The notes: a model not told the origin generated them from the letters alone. A stretch of 64,000 nucleotides of DNA from Nitrosarchaeum sp. (GCA_023265135.1 JAHFUM010000002.1:114300-178299), one strand, 5' to 3'; positions 43,258 to 52,067 are shown, numbered from the stretch's first letter. Numbers and translations are program-made.

Positions 43258-44450
43258 TACCTAAAGTAGACTTAGAGATAGGCATCTCCGTTTACAGTAC
43301 AAAATTTAATGGAATTGGAGGACAAATCAGAACCGAAGCTGAGGACTTTAATGTAACTGAGGTTCTCTCTGAGAAATCATTAAAATCAATTAATCAGAAA
43401 GACGGTTACGCCGTTTACAAACTAAAAAAGAAAAAAATAGATACAACTCATGCTCTTTCTGATATTTTTCGAAAAAAAGGAATTAGATTAAAATCTCTTG
43501 GACTAAAGGACGCTTCTGCAGTTACTGAACAATTTGTATGCTCTGATAATAGAGGTAAATCAATTGAAAACTATGTCTCTGAGAAATATTCTCTTGAAAA
43601 AATTGGTTTTGTAAAAAAACCACTGTCAAAAAAAGACATGATTGCAAATCATTTCAGCATAAAAATCTCTGATTGCACAGGTAACGTCTCTGACTTTACA
43701 GAATACGATAAAATTTTAAATTTTTATGGTTACCAAAGGTTTGGTTCCAAAAGACCAGTGACACATCTTATTGGCAAGGCACTTTTAAAGCGCAATTTCA
43801 AAAAGGCAGTTGAACTGATAGTCTCTTTTACCTCACCTTATGACTCTAAAGAAAACACTGAGATCCGAGAAAAACTAGCTGACAAATCAAACTACAAAAA
43901 ATACCTTGACCAGGTTCCTTTACAAATGGACACGGAAAGAATCGTACTTCAAGAAATGATTGACCATAATGATGAGCAAAAAGCAATTCATGCTATTCCT
44001 TTACCTCTAAGAAGATTTTATGTTCAAGCATATCAGTCGTTTCTTTTCAATCATGCATTAAGTGCGGCGTTTGTTGACGGTGAGAATCTCTTTGAGGCAC
44101 ATGAAGGCGACGTTTGTTACGATCATCATGGGATAATTGGAAAATATGTAAAAGGCCTCGATCAAAATCTTGCATTGCCTTTTGTAGGATACTCGTATTA
44201 CAAAAAGACGCGATTTGATTTTCAAATATCTAAAATTTTAGAAATTGAGGAGATTACACCAAAAGATTTTTTCATCAAAGAAATGCAGGAGATCAGCAGC
44301 GAAGGTGGATTCAGACAAGCAGCAATACAATGCACTGATTACTCTTCAAAAGATAACATTGTCAAATTTTCTCTTTCCAGAGGTTCATTTGCTACTATTT
44401 TGTTACGTGAAATAATGAAACCTGAAGATCCAATTCTTGCAGGATTTTAA
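43254..44450 (+). CDS. truD: tRNA pseudouridine synthase D
   Basis: 398 residues from a GTG that overlaps the previous stop. It makes pseudouridine 13 in tRNA. Markers are RTEAEDFNVTEVL near the N-terminus, the catalytic Asp in LGLKDASAVTEQ (about 81-92), NFYGYQRFGSKRPVTHLIG (about 160-178) and the TRUD insertion domain (about 190-330). The C-terminal GSFATILLREIMKP is normal. Translational coupling to a secreted propeller gene is curious and probably only a matter of compact genome layout. Confidence 0.92.
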   Translation: MIPKVDLEIGISVYSTKFNGIGGQIRTEAEDFNVTEVLSEKSLKSINQKDGYAVYKLKKKKIDTTHALSDIFRKKGIRLKSLGLKDASAVTEQFVCSDNRGKSIENYVSEKYSLEKIGFVKKPLSKKDMIANHFSIKISDCTGNVSDFTEYDKILNFYGYQRFGSKRPVTHLIGKALLKRNFKKAVELIVSFTSPYDSKENTEIREKLADKSNYKKYLDQVPLQMDTERIVLQEMIDHNDEQKAIHAIPLPLRRFYVQAYQSFLFNHALSAAFVDGENLFEAHEGDVCYDHHGIIGKYVKGLDQNLALPFVGYSYYKKTRFDFQISKILEIEEITPKDFFIKEMQEISSEGGFRQAAIQCTDYSSKDNIVKFSLSRGSFATILLREIMKPEDPILAGF

Positions 44451-44515
44451 AATATGTTAAAATATTTTTTTCAGATGTCTTTAAGTTACTGCTTATTTTA
44501 GAAAGCTCAATTAGA

Positions 44516-44746
44516 ATGGAAAAAGCATACATGTTGATTAGCTGCGAAATAGGAGAAGAACATACACTTTATTCACAACTAAAAGAAATTCCAGAGATCA
44601 AAGACTGTATTATCACTTATGGCAGCTATGATCTTGTTGTTAAATTTGAAACAAGCACTGCAGAAGAAATGAATAAAATCATTTCTTCAAAGATTAGAAA
44701 GTTAGACAAAATCCGTAGTACCATAACCCTTCGTGTAACTGATTAA
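44516..44746 (+). CDS. Stand-alone Lrp/AsnC ligand-binding (RAM) domain protein
   Basis: 76 residues with only the RAM/ACT-like domain and no DNA-binding helix: AYMLISCEIGEEHTLYSQLKEIP and CIITYGSYDLVVKFET. It would form dimers or octamers and bind a small molecule such as an amino acid; it may act by pairing with full-length Lrp regulators. It has a similar relative at 57521-57751. It overlaps the convergent 44743-44955 gene by four bases. Confidence 0.88.
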   Translation: MEKAYMLISCEIGEEHTLYSQLKEIPEIKDCIITYGSYDLVVKFETSTAEEMNKIISSKIRKLDKIRSTITLRVTD

Positions 44747-44955
44747 TTTTTTTTGATAAAACTCAATCCAATTCCCACTGCCAAAATTATTCCTCCAAAC
44801 ATTGCTATCTGAATTCCATATGTAACCCACTGTGGATTTGAATACATGAATGATGATTCTGGACCTACAATTGATTGTCCTTGAAGATGAAAAATCACAC
44901 CCATTATCATAATGACGATTCCTACAACTATGGCTGCCTTTTTGCCTTTCATCAT
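44743..44955 (-). CDS. Small two-helix membrane protein, 70 aa
   Basis: Helices at about 7-25 and 45-65 with a polar loop between them (QSIVGPESSFMYSNPQWV), basic at both ends (MMKGKK, FIKKN), so the loop faces outside. It is one of three small membrane-protein genes in a row (44743-46000). No family is known to me. Confidence 0.6.
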   Translation of the reverse strand: MMKGKKAAIVVGIVIMIMGVIFHLQGQSIVGPESSFMYSNPQWVTYGIQIAMFGGIILAVGIGLSFIKKN

Positions 44956-45032
44956 GCTTTCTAGGTAAGCATAAGTAAAAAGGGTAAAGAGAATTGATTA
45001 TTTGACCAAATGATTTTTTGACTTGATCTTTA

Positions 45033-45746
45033 ATGATTTTCTTACGATTACTAAAAATGTACAATTGGGAATATAATGCCTCTGACTCAGGCGACCGCAA
45101 ATACCTCAATCTAATACTGTTTGTAGTATCTGCATCTGCCGCAGTTCTTTTGTTTTTGATATTTTTCCCTCAAATCGAGGCAATCAATCAAGAATCCCCG
45201 ATTTTAATTAATATCATGTTTCTTCCTGCTGCCGCAGTAGGATTTCTTTACGGAGTCAGAATTACTGAAAGAGCTGTAAAACCAAGTGAAATACGCAGTC
45301 CTCGTAAAAGATCAATTGTTAAAATTTTGTTATTCTTTTTTGTTATAGGTAGCATGTTCGGTGCTGTTAATTTTGCAATAAATAAAGGCAGCACGATGCC
45401 AGTATCTAATATCTTAGAAGATGGTCTTCTGCCTTGGCTAAATGAATATGTAACTGCAAACGGTGGTGCCACATTCCTGATAATTTCTAGCATTGCCTTG
45501 ATGGCAGGAGCAACAAAAAGAATTGTTGGACTTGGTTCTGGAATCATAGATAGATTGATCACATGTGTTGGCACTTTTGTTTTCTTTACAATGCTTATAC
45601 TCAGTTTTACAAAATCTGATCATACTTCTTCAGCTGTATTTTTGTATACGTTTTACCATGCCGGAATTGTAGGGGGGGCATTTTATGCGATGAACAGACT
45701 GACAAAAAATCTAAACAATATGGAAGATTTTGCAAACGGATACTAG
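45033..45746 (+). CDS. Membrane protein with about six helices, 237 aa
   Basis: Hydrophobic segments at about 27-45, 58-77, 95-115, 140-160, 168-190 and 200-220. The start may be the ATG at 45057 (MYNWEYNAS), which gives 229 residues without the first hydrophobic octet. Mostly featureless, with acidic and basic loop residues (ERAVKPSEIRSPRKR). No transporter signature is recognised. Its neighbours are other small membrane proteins of unknown function. Confidence 0.65.
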   Translation: MIFLRLLKMYNWEYNASDSGDRKYLNLILFVVSASAAVLLFLIFFPQIEAINQESPILINIMFLPAAAVGFLYGVRITERAVKPSEIRSPRKRSIVKILLFFFVIGSMFGAVNFAINKGSTMPVSNILEDGLLPWLNEYVTANGGATFLIISSIALMAGATKRIVGLGSGIIDRLITCVGTFVFFTMLILSFTKSDHTSSAVFLYTFYHAGIVGGAFYAMNRLTKNLNNMEDFANGY

Positions 45747-45751
45747 CTTTA

Positions 45752-46000
45752 TCACTTACCTGAATCTACATAAATTCCAGAAACGTCATTGTTTATTCTG
45801 TCCAAATATTTTTCACAATCCTTTGTTTTGAAATCATTTGCTTTGCACTCTTTGAAGTGAGCAGTATTTGCTCTCTGAAGATGATCTCCAAAAAGCACGT
45901 TAGAGCCTATTGCCAATGCAACCAGTGCAATTACCGTGAGACTTGCTGCAACTAAAATCATGCCATAGCCTACATGGGCACGATTGTGAGGATCTTTCAT
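45752..46000 (-). CDS. Single-helix membrane protein with cysteine-bearing tail, 82 aa
   Basis: MKDPHNRAHVGYG, then one helix (about 14-36) and an outside tail of about 45 residues with two cysteines (FKECKANDFKTKDCEKYL) that could form a disulfide. Five bases separate its stop from the convergent neighbour. Function unknown. Confidence 0.6.
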   Translation of the reverse strand: MKDPHNRAHVGYGMILVAASLTVIALVALAIGSNVLFGDHLQRANTAHFKECKANDFKTKDCEKYLDRINNDVSGIYVDSGK

Positions 46001-46115
46001 TCAACGAAAATCTATTTCTCTTGAATTTATTCTTTTCAAGAAGTAAATCACGATCAAATAATGACACTATTCTCATAATACCAGAAAAAACAAAAGCCAG
46101 TAACTCCTTCTGAAT

Positions 46116-46619
46116 TTGTTGAGTATTCAAATTCTACAATACGAGTTTCTAGGTCCAATCAAACTCCAAGAATGGGGACCACCAATGGAAAAAGTAGTGT
46201 TTTTGATAATGTCTCGTCAAAATGACTCTTTTAACATAATTTATGCCGGTAACTGCGAGAAGACTTCTGACGAAGGATATCTTACTGCGCATTCTAGTTT
46301 CAAATGCTGGACTGACAATTCAGGCTCTGAAAAATCTCTGTATGTTGCAATTTTTCCTACATCTGAATTTGGAAATGAAGAGCGGGAAAAAATTTTAGAC
46401 AAAATAATTGCCCGTTACCGTCCCGTTTGTAATCCTGAAATCAAAAAAGAGGAAAAGCCTCAATACAAGGTTCGCCCCAAATCCGATTTACAAAATACAT
46501 CTACCAAATCACTCTGTCCATGCTGTGGCTCTGAGATGAAAGTAGACAAAGTGCTTGATAATACAACAATTATCAGATGCACTGAATGCGGTTTGAGTGA
46601 TACTAGGCTTAACTCTTAA
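46116..46619 (+). CDS. Hypothetical protein with C-terminal zinc ribbon, 167 aa
   Basis: The N-terminal alpha/beta domain (about 1-110; VFLIMSRQNDSFNIIYAGNCEK) is followed by a basic linker. A zinc ribbon follows at about 134-163 with CPCCGSEM and CTECGLSD. A TTG start at 46116 is used because residues EFLGPIKLQEWGPP before the internal ATG look protein-like. The ribbon suggests nucleic-acid or protein binding; the front domain is not recognised. Confidence 0.6.
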   Translation: MLSIQILQYEFLGPIKLQEWGPPMEKVVFLIMSRQNDSFNIIYAGNCEKTSDEGYLTAHSSFKCWTDNSGSEKSLYVAIFPTSEFGNEEREKILDKIIARYRPVCNPEIKKEEKPQYKVRPKSDLQNTSTKSLCPCCGSEMKVDKVLDNTTIIRCTECGLSDTRLNS

Positions 46620-46854
46620 TTTTATTTTGAACTTTGAATAATTCCAATGTCAACAAATCTATTGCTTTTTTTAAATGATCAAATTCATTAATTGAATGAA
46701 TTTGCCCTTCTACAAGCGCTCTCAATACTTTGACTGAACCTTTTTGAAATTCATCTGAAGCAATGATCTCCATTGCATTGATTTTTGACAAAAGATTGTC
46801 TAACTCTTTTTTCATTTCATCAGCATGAGCATGCTTGTCCATAAAGTATCTCAA
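46609..46854 (-). CDS. Coiled-coil small protein, 81 aa
   Basis: The whole protein looks helical (LDNLLSKINAMEII, HLKKAIDLLTLELFKVQNKI) with a His-rich start (MDKHAHADEM). The real start could be the ATG at 46842. Eleven bases overlap the convergent zinc-ribbon gene. No other feature or known family. Confidence 0.55.
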   Translation of the reverse strand: MRYFMDKHAHADEMKKELDNLLSKINAMEIIASDEFQKGSVKVLRALVEGQIHSINEFDHLKKAIDLLTLELFKVQNKIKS

Positions 46855-46878
46855 AGAAATTTAGTATATGAATTATAG

Positions 46879-47031
46879 TTAAATTAGGTCTTCGTCTATT
46901 TGCTGAATCGGATCAAGATATTGCTGACAGGTACAACTAGGAATCTTACATTTGCCCACTTTCATCAATGATTTATTTCCATCTGATGGAATATGCACCT
47001 CACTAGTGTGATGACATCGCTTGCAGTTCAA
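46879..47031 (-). CDS. Small zinc-binding protein, 50 aa
   Basis: TTG-started frame of 50 codons with a CKRCHHTSEVHIP front and a KCKIPSCTC middle, giving five Cys and three His for one or two metal sites. The C-terminus is acidic (QQIDEDLI). Too short for standard calls, yet the ligand spacing and normal composition support a real gene. The position 24 bases behind the coiled-coil gene start suggests one transcript. Function unknown. Confidence 0.55.
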   Translation of the reverse strand: MNCKRCHHTSEVHIPSDGNKSLMKVGKCKIPSCTCQQYLDPIQQIDEDLI

Positions 47032-47133
47032 TGGATAAATTTTGTTGCTCCGTTATTTAAGCAAGTAAACAAGTAACAACTCAAACATTTCAAAAACTAA
47101 TTGATTTGAATTTATGATTTTGCTCCGTGTTTG

Positions 47134-47328
47134 TTATATTATATTTTTAACGCGTCCAATTTTTCCACTGTCTAATTCAACTTTGATTCCATGAGGGTGA
47201 GAATTGCTTGAAGTAAGAATCCTCTTGACTGTGCCCTCAGTCAGATTTCCTGAACGCTGATCTTGTTTTTGTACTATCTGAACTCTAACTCCAATTTTTA
47301 TTTTATCTCTTGAAGGTCCAGCACTCAA
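47134..47328 (-). CDS. YwbE-like (DUF2196) protein
   Basis: 64 residues: RDKIKIGVRVQIVQKQDQRSG, LTEGTVKRILTSS, HPHGIKVELDSGKIGRV. This is the usual pattern of the YwbE/DUF2196 family, a small SH3-like beta barrel of unknown function. Complete length. No operon partner. Confidence 0.85.
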   Translation of the reverse strand: MSAGPSRDKIKIGVRVQIVQKQDQRSGNLTEGTVKRILTSSNSHPHGIKVELDSGKIGRVKNII

Positions 47329-47409
47329 TAATATTCTGTAGCTATGACTGATTCTAAATCTTTGTTTAATAAAATTTCGGAGTTTTGAGTTTTGCTCAAA
47401 ACAATCTAT

Positions 47410-47790
47410 CTAATTTTGTCTGTGATTTTGGAAACATTCTCTGCAATAAACAGGTCTGTCGTCCTTTGGTTTGAATGGTATTTGACATTCATTTCCACAG
47501 TCGCCACAGGTTGCAGTAAACATCTCTCTTGGTCTATCGTCTCTACTAAACCTGGACCCTCTGTCGCTTGATCCTCTACCGTAGCCAGATCCTCTGTCGC
47601 TTGATCCTCTACCGTAGCTTGATCTACCACCGAATCTAGATCCTCCAGTGCGTTCTTGTGGTTTGTGCTTTTGGAAACATTCTCTGCAATAAACAGGTCT
47701 GTCGTCCTTTGGTTTGAATGGTATTTGACATTCATTTCCACAGTCGCCACAAGTCGCTTTGTACATTTCTCGTTCTCTATCGAATGACAT
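47410..47790 (-). CDS. Tandem zinc-ribbon protein with Arg/Gly-rich linker
   Basis: 126 residues. Two nearly identical zinc ribbons (about 13-40 and 92-120), each with CGDCGNEC, PFKPKDDRPVYC and CRECF, are joined by an RG/SG-rich linker (about 50-88; GRGSSDRGSGYGRGSSDRG). The linker is typical of RNA-binding proteins. The two ribbon units share an exact 83-base DNA match, and the linker has 30-base repeats. It is related to the 60186-60344 protein. A nucleic-acid-related role is inferred. Confidence 0.8.
   Translation of the reverse strand: MSFDREREMYKATCGDCGNECQIPFKPKDDRPVYCRECFQKHKPQERTGGSRFGGRSSYGRGSSDRGSGYGRGSSDRGSRFSRDDRPREMFTATCGDCGNECQIPFKPKDDRPVYCRECFQNHRQN
47426..47508 (-). repeat. 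83-bp direct repeat, copy A
   Basis: Encodes the C-terminal zinc ribbon of the tandem zinc-ribbon protein; identical base for base to copy B as read here. Confidence 0.85.
47669..47751 (-). repeat. 83-bp direct repeat, copy B
   Basis: Encodes the N-terminal zinc ribbon; the copies differ only outside these limits. Indicates a recent duplication or gene conversion. Confidence 0.85.
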
Positions 47791-47935
47791 ATCTTTCTAA
47801 AACTTGGTGAAATCGTGTTGTAATTAAACTATTGTAAAATTGTCTTTTGAATCAAAACGGACAAAAATACTGTTCTTGTTTTGCATTCCTTTGGACTGGG
47901 TATATCCAAATATTTGTTAGAACTCTTGTTAAATT

Positions 47936-48433
47936 ATGAAAGGAATACTCATGATTGGAGTTTCAGGCTCGGGCAAAACTACCTGGGTAAATTCTCATAA
48001 GGAGTACATTGTATGTTCTACCGATTCCATACTTGAACAATTGGCTGAGACTATGGGGATTTCGTATACTGAGGCATTTAACTATGTTCAAAGTAAAAAA
48101 AAATTCGATTTCATCACATCCAAATTCTTTGAAAAAATACGCGATTGCATTTTAACTGAGAAGGATTTTGTAATAGACCGAACCCATCTAAAACGTAATA
48201 TTCGAATCTCATTGATTAATGAATTGAAGACAATCGCAATAGAGAATGGAAAACACTTGGAATTATTTGCAGTGAGTTTTGAATTACCTAAGAATATAAT
48301 ATTTGAAAGATTGAAGAGCAGAGCAAAGAAAACTGGAAAATTCATACCTAAAGAAGTGATATTAGATCAAATTGATTCATTTGACATCCCTACAATCGAT
48401 GAGGGATTTGATTCAATAGAAAGGATCACTTGA
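47936..48433 (+). CDS. P-loop kinase-like ATPase (AAA_33/polynucleotide-kinase type)
   Basis: 165 residues. Walker A in IGVSGSGKTTWV (about 7-18), STDSILEQL, the conserved IDRTHLKRNIR (about 83-93) and a C-terminal LKSRAKKTGKFIPKE lid region. This is the polynucleotide kinase/zeta-like phosphotransferase fold. The substrate may be RNA/DNA ends or a small molecule. No toxin-antitoxin partner is visible nearby. Confidence 0.75.
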   Translation: MKGILMIGVSGSGKTTWVNSHKEYIVCSTDSILEQLAETMGISYTEAFNYVQSKKKFDFITSKFFEKIRDCILTEKDFVIDRTHLKRNIRISLINELKTIAIENGKHLELFAVSFELPKNIIFERLKSRAKKTGKFIPKEVILDQIDSFDIPTIDEGFDSIERIT

Positions 48434-48593
48434 TTTTAATCATTTCAAATGGGTTTAATCCAATATCTGCTAAAGTTCAGAATTCTGTTTTTTGTAATTT
48501 CAACTCTTTTCTAGAATATTTTTTCATACTGTAATGAAAATAAACTTAATTTTGTTCTTGATAATCCATAAGTTGACATTTCTTGTATGAAAC

Positions 48594-48808
48594 ATGACTA
48601 TAGATAGTGCAATAGATTTAATCCAAGAAAAATGAAATTTGCTCCTCACTCTAATCTCTAAAATTAATTTACATGATAATGAAGACCACGATGAGTTGGA
48701 CAAGGAAATTCTTCAACACGAGATGAAAATTATAGAACTTTGGAAAAGGATTTAGAAGATATTTTTGATGAATTAATTAATGATCTGATTTTGGATTTGT
48801 TTTTCTAA
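48594..48808 (+). pseudogene. Decayed small gene: in-frame stop plus frameshift
   Basis: A plausible coding trace starts MTIDSAIDLIQEK, meets TGA, continues in the same frame as LLLTLISKINLHDNEDHDELDKEILQ..., and then after a one-frame shift reads LEKDLEDIFDELINDLILD to a TAA. The pieces form a coherent acidic coiled-coil. Two lesions suggest a pseudogene. Its 3' end overlaps the opposite small gene. Reading error or chance cannot be excluded. Confidence 0.35.
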
Positions 48809-48937
48809 ACCACAATATCCGTAATCAGATGTTATCTCCCCGTAGTAGGCTCCATCATCATCATATTCTAATTCACCTTCGATAAAATCATCTACTTCGA
48901 GTTTTGATTTGTTTGTCATTAATTCTATTTGTAGCAT
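48773..48937 (-). CDS. Small acidic protein, 54 aa
   Basis: It starts MLQIELMTNK; the body is acidic with aromatic residues (DDFIEGELEYDDDGAYYGE, YGYC). One cysteine, no membrane segment. The upstream region on this strand has its own AT-rich promoter-like sequence. No family is recognised. Below usual size limits but compositionally sound. Confidence 0.5.
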   Translation of the reverse strand: MLQIELMTNKSKLEVDDFIEGELEYDDDGAYYGEITSDYGYCGLEKQIQNQIIN

Positions 48938-49080
48938 TGTGGTATAATCAGATCGTATAGGTTTCTTGTAACACTATAGAATTTCAATTATCTATATAGA
49001 TTTCTTAGACCATATGACATTTGGCAGTTTTTACCAAATGTGTTCTAGGCACATCATTCTGAAAAATCTCATGTCTTTGG

Positions 49081-50112
49081 TTATGGTACCAATACAGCCC
49101 TTGCCTGAATTTGAGAATCTTTTAGTTTTTTGAGAACATGATTTGCTTTTTCCAACGGATATGTCTCTGTAATTACTACGAGATTTTTTTCATCACATAT
49201 TTTGATCACTTGCTCCATGTCTTTTGTTGATCCAATTACTGTTCCACGGATTGTCTTTTCCTCAAAGGCAAAAAATATTGGATTTTTTCCAACTGTTGCA
49301 ATTACAATTAATCCCCCCTTCTTAACTGACTTGATAGCTACATCAGTTACTATGTCTGCCGGTGCAAAAACTATGGCAGCATCTAACATTCCATGTCTTT
49401 TCTTTAGTTCATCTAGAAATTTTTGATTTCCAGAAAAAGTCATGACATCTGTTGCTCCTAATCTCTTTGCTACATCAAGATGATTTTTGCTACGTGAGAA
49501 CGCAATGACATCACACCCTTCTACTTTTGCAAATTGGATTGCCATGTGACCCACTCCGCCAATTCCAAATATTCCTATTTTTTTATGTGATTGTGGTTCT
49601 GCTGCTTTTACTGCCTTGTAAGCTGTAATCCCTGCACAGAATAACGGGGCTGCATATTCTGATTTCATTCTCTCTGGAATTTTTGTTGCAAAATCTTCTG
49701 ACACTGTAATGTATTCTGCATATCCCCCCCTAAGCGATTCTCCTGTAATTATTGATGATTCACAAAGTTGCTCTTTTCCTTCTTTGCAATACTGGCATAC
49801 TTTGCAAGCCTCAAGTAATGGTGTTATCCCTGCTCTATCTCCTATTTTGAATTTGGTGACATTACTGCCAACTTCAACAACCTTTCCCACTACCTCATGA
49901 CCTGGAACTGTGGGCAAAGTAGGAGGAATTCCAATATCTTTCCAATCTCCCTCAATTCCGTGTAATTGTGAATGACAAACTCCACATGCCTCAATTTTTA
50001 ATAAAATTTCATCTGGTTTTTTGATTTCATGTCTATCAATTTCAGTTAATTTTAAAGGACTAGTCTCAATTGGGGCACATTCAGATAGCACCATTGCTCT
50101 CATTTTTTTCAT
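49081..50112 (-). CDS. Zinc-dependent alcohol dehydrogenase (MDR family)
   Basis: 343 residues. Catalytic zinc ligands in EACGVCHSQLHG and PGHEVVGKV; structural zinc cysteines in CKVCQYCKEGKEQLC (about 104-118). The NAD(P)-binding GIFGIGGVGHMA is at about 181-192. Oxidises or reduces an alcohol/aldehyde; the exact substrate is unclear. Single gene; the usual length. Confidence 0.9.
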   Translation of the reverse strand: MKKMRAMVLSECAPIETSPLKLTEIDRHEIKKPDEILLKIEACGVCHSQLHGIEGDWKDIGIPPTLPTVPGHEVVGKVVEVGSNVTKFKIGDRAGITPLLEACKVCQYCKEGKEQLCESSIITGESLRGGYAEYITVSEDFATKIPERMKSEYAAPLFCAGITAYKAVKAAEPQSHKKIGIFGIGGVGHMAIQFAKVEGCDVIAFSRSKNHLDVAKRLGATDVMTFSGNQKFLDELKKRHGMLDAAIVFAPADIVTDVAIKSVKKGGLIVIATVGKNPIFFAFEEKTIRGTVIGSTKDMEQVIKICDEKNLVVITETYPLEKANHVLKKLKDSQIQARAVLVP

Positions 50113-50247
50113 ATCTTTCTATTTTAAGCATGAAATTTTAAGATTCGTACATAAAGTTGATCTAATCTTATATTTCTCAAAAATTCTATTTTTGTTATAT
50201 TTTAACTTGGTCATATTGGGTTTCTAGACACAAAAAGAGTTTAGAAT

Positions 50248-50811
50248 CTAATTTAGTTTTATTATTCCTTCTTTAACCAAAAACTGTATTGCTGAAATCA
50301 TTTCATCTTCCGAGATTGAACCGTCAAGATACCACTGCATTGTTTTTTTAACCCAATCAGGGATTTTAGACGGTTTTTCTAATATAATAGGTCCATCTAT
50401 TTTCTTTGTATTATCTACTAGTGTAAATGAAATTGTTTCTACTTTCATGTGGGTTGTCCCATACTGTGCCCTTAGAGTATACTCACCAACTTTGGATAAT
50501 TTTTCATTGTTTAACACATAAGAGAATATTCCATTTGTAGCAATTGGAATTTCTGTGGTTAAAACCAGTTTATTTGTAGAATCAAAAACTGTAATTTGTA
50601 ATGTTCGATTTTCTTCGTATTTGCTAACATTGCCAGATAGAGTAATTGTTTCACCTATTGCATATGATGCCTTGTCTGAGTTTATTGATATCTTGTAATC
50701 ATTTGCAGTACTTGTAGGAGGAGCGCCTCCATATTGACCATAAACATGCTGACCTGTAGTACCAACTAATACCGATATTACAACAATAGCTAGAAATCCC
50801 GAGATATTCAT
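50248..50811 (-). CDS. Secreted Ig-like protein with C-terminal PDWVK module
   Basis: 187 residues. Signal peptide (about 1-25, cut near VYGQ), an Ig-like/macroglobulin-type domain (about 35-140; KASYAIGETITLSGNVSK, TLRAQYG) and a C-terminal module IPDWVKKTMQWYLDGSISED... (about 148-187). The last part matches the module after the signal peptide of the pentapeptide-repeat protein, indicating a shared surface domain. Function unknown. Confidence 0.7.
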   Translation of the reverse strand: MNISGFLAIVVISVLVGTTGQHVYGQYGGAPPTSTANDYKISINSDKASYAIGETITLSGNVSKYEENRTLQITVFDSTNKLVLTTEIPIATNGIFSYVLNNEKLSKVGEYTLRAQYGTTHMKVETISFTLVDNTKKIDGPIILEKPSKIPDWVKKTMQWYLDGSISEDEMISAIQFLVKEGIIKLN

Positions 50812-51092
50812 TATGTTTTATCTCCATAGTCAAGTTATACGTCTTTTTAATCCCATGCCAAGTTTATTCAACATATTTAGGCGTAAAATTGGATTAAGAA
50901 CATAATTATCTGAATTTACATACATGCAAAACAAAATATCTCAAAAGTCCATGGATATATAGACAACATGATTTTTGTAGTCCATATTACCGCTCCTACA
51001 AAAATAGGAAATCTCAATGTCCATATAGACATCAATTATTTTAATCCTCACTTTAAATGCAGGTGTGTGCTCATAGTATTGATTAAAAAGAA

Positions 51093-52067
51093 TTGTCTAC
51101 TGAATACGCGCCATTTAATTTTGCAGAACGATTGATCAAACAAAAAGGCTCTGGTTCTCACGTTATTGTAGGAGTGTTAATTCTCATCATTGGTATTAGT
51201 GTGGGACTAACAATTAATAATTCATTGATAATCTACGTATCACTTGCTTTAGGCATATCAATTATTATCTCTGCATTTCTAATGATTATCAACCAATATG
51301 AACGAGCAGTAATACTAAGACTGGGGAAATATCAAAGACAGGTAGGTCCAGGCGTTCAACCTAGATTGCCTTTTGCAGATAACATACTTGTTGTAGATGT
51401 AAGAGAAAAAGTGAGCGAATTCAAAGCCGAAAGAATGTTAACAAAAGATAACGTTCCAGTAACTATTGATGCTATACTTCGTTACAAAATAATAGAGCAG
51501 CGAGCTAAAGATGCAATACTAAATGTAGAGAATTTTAATCAAATGATACGACAGGTTTCTCAAACAACATTACGTAATAATATTGGTTCTTCATCATTTC
51601 AAGATGTACTTTCAAAAAGAGAAGAAATTAATCAACACATCAAAACCACAATTTCAAGTGAGGCAAGTAACTGGGGAATGGAAGTAACTGGTGTGGAAAT
51701 TCGTCAGGTAATAATACCACAAGAGTTGGAATCTGCAATGTCAATGCAAGCTCAGGCTGAGCGTGAAAAAAGTGCGAGAGTGACATATGGCGAATCCGAA
51801 GTTCTGGTTGCACAAAAATTTCTAGAGGCAGCAAAAGTATATGGCGATAATCCTGTGGCATATGCGCTAAGACAATCCAACATGCTGTATGAATCGATAA
51901 AGGTTCAAGGAAATACTATTGTTATGGTTCCATCAGAATCACTCAATTCAATGGGATTTGGGAACTTGGGAACTACTATTGCATACCTAGAAAGCACTAA
52001 AACGGCTGTGACCCAACAAAAATCAAAAGACGATAAGACTAAACAGAAGGATATTGATCCACAATAG
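51093..52067 (+). CDS. SPFH/stomatin-like membrane protein
   Basis: 324 residues from a TTG. Two hydrophobic segments near the N-terminus (about 25-68) precede an SPFH domain (about 70-250) with IINQYERAVILRLGKYQRQVGPG-type start (ERAVILRLGKY), REKVSEF, LRYKI and VEIRQVIIPQELESAM. A coiled coil with AQAEREKSARVTYGESEVLVA follows. Stomatins scaffold membrane microdomains and regulate proteases or channels; no NfeD-type partner gene is adjacent. Confidence 0.9.
   Translation: MSTEYAPFNFAERLIKQKGSGSHVIVGVLILIIGISVGLTINNSLIIYVSLALGISIIISAFLMIINQYERAVILRLGKYQRQVGPGVQPRLPFADNILVVDVREKVSEFKAERMLTKDNVPVTIDAILRYKIIEQRAKDAILNVENFNQMIRQVSQTTLRNNIGSSSFQDVLSKREEINQHIKTTISSEASNWGMEVTGVEIRQVIIPQELESAMSMQAQAEREKSARVTYGESEVLVAQKFLEAAKVYGDNPVAYALRQSNMLYESIKVQGNTIVMVPSESLNSMGFGNLGTTIAYLESTKTAVTQQKSKDDKTKQKDIDPQ

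Noticed and set aside
47406-47750. 114-codon frame in another phase over the zinc-ribbon gene
   Set aside because: A frame-shifted reading of the repetitive linker DNA; the real frame has the zinc ligands.
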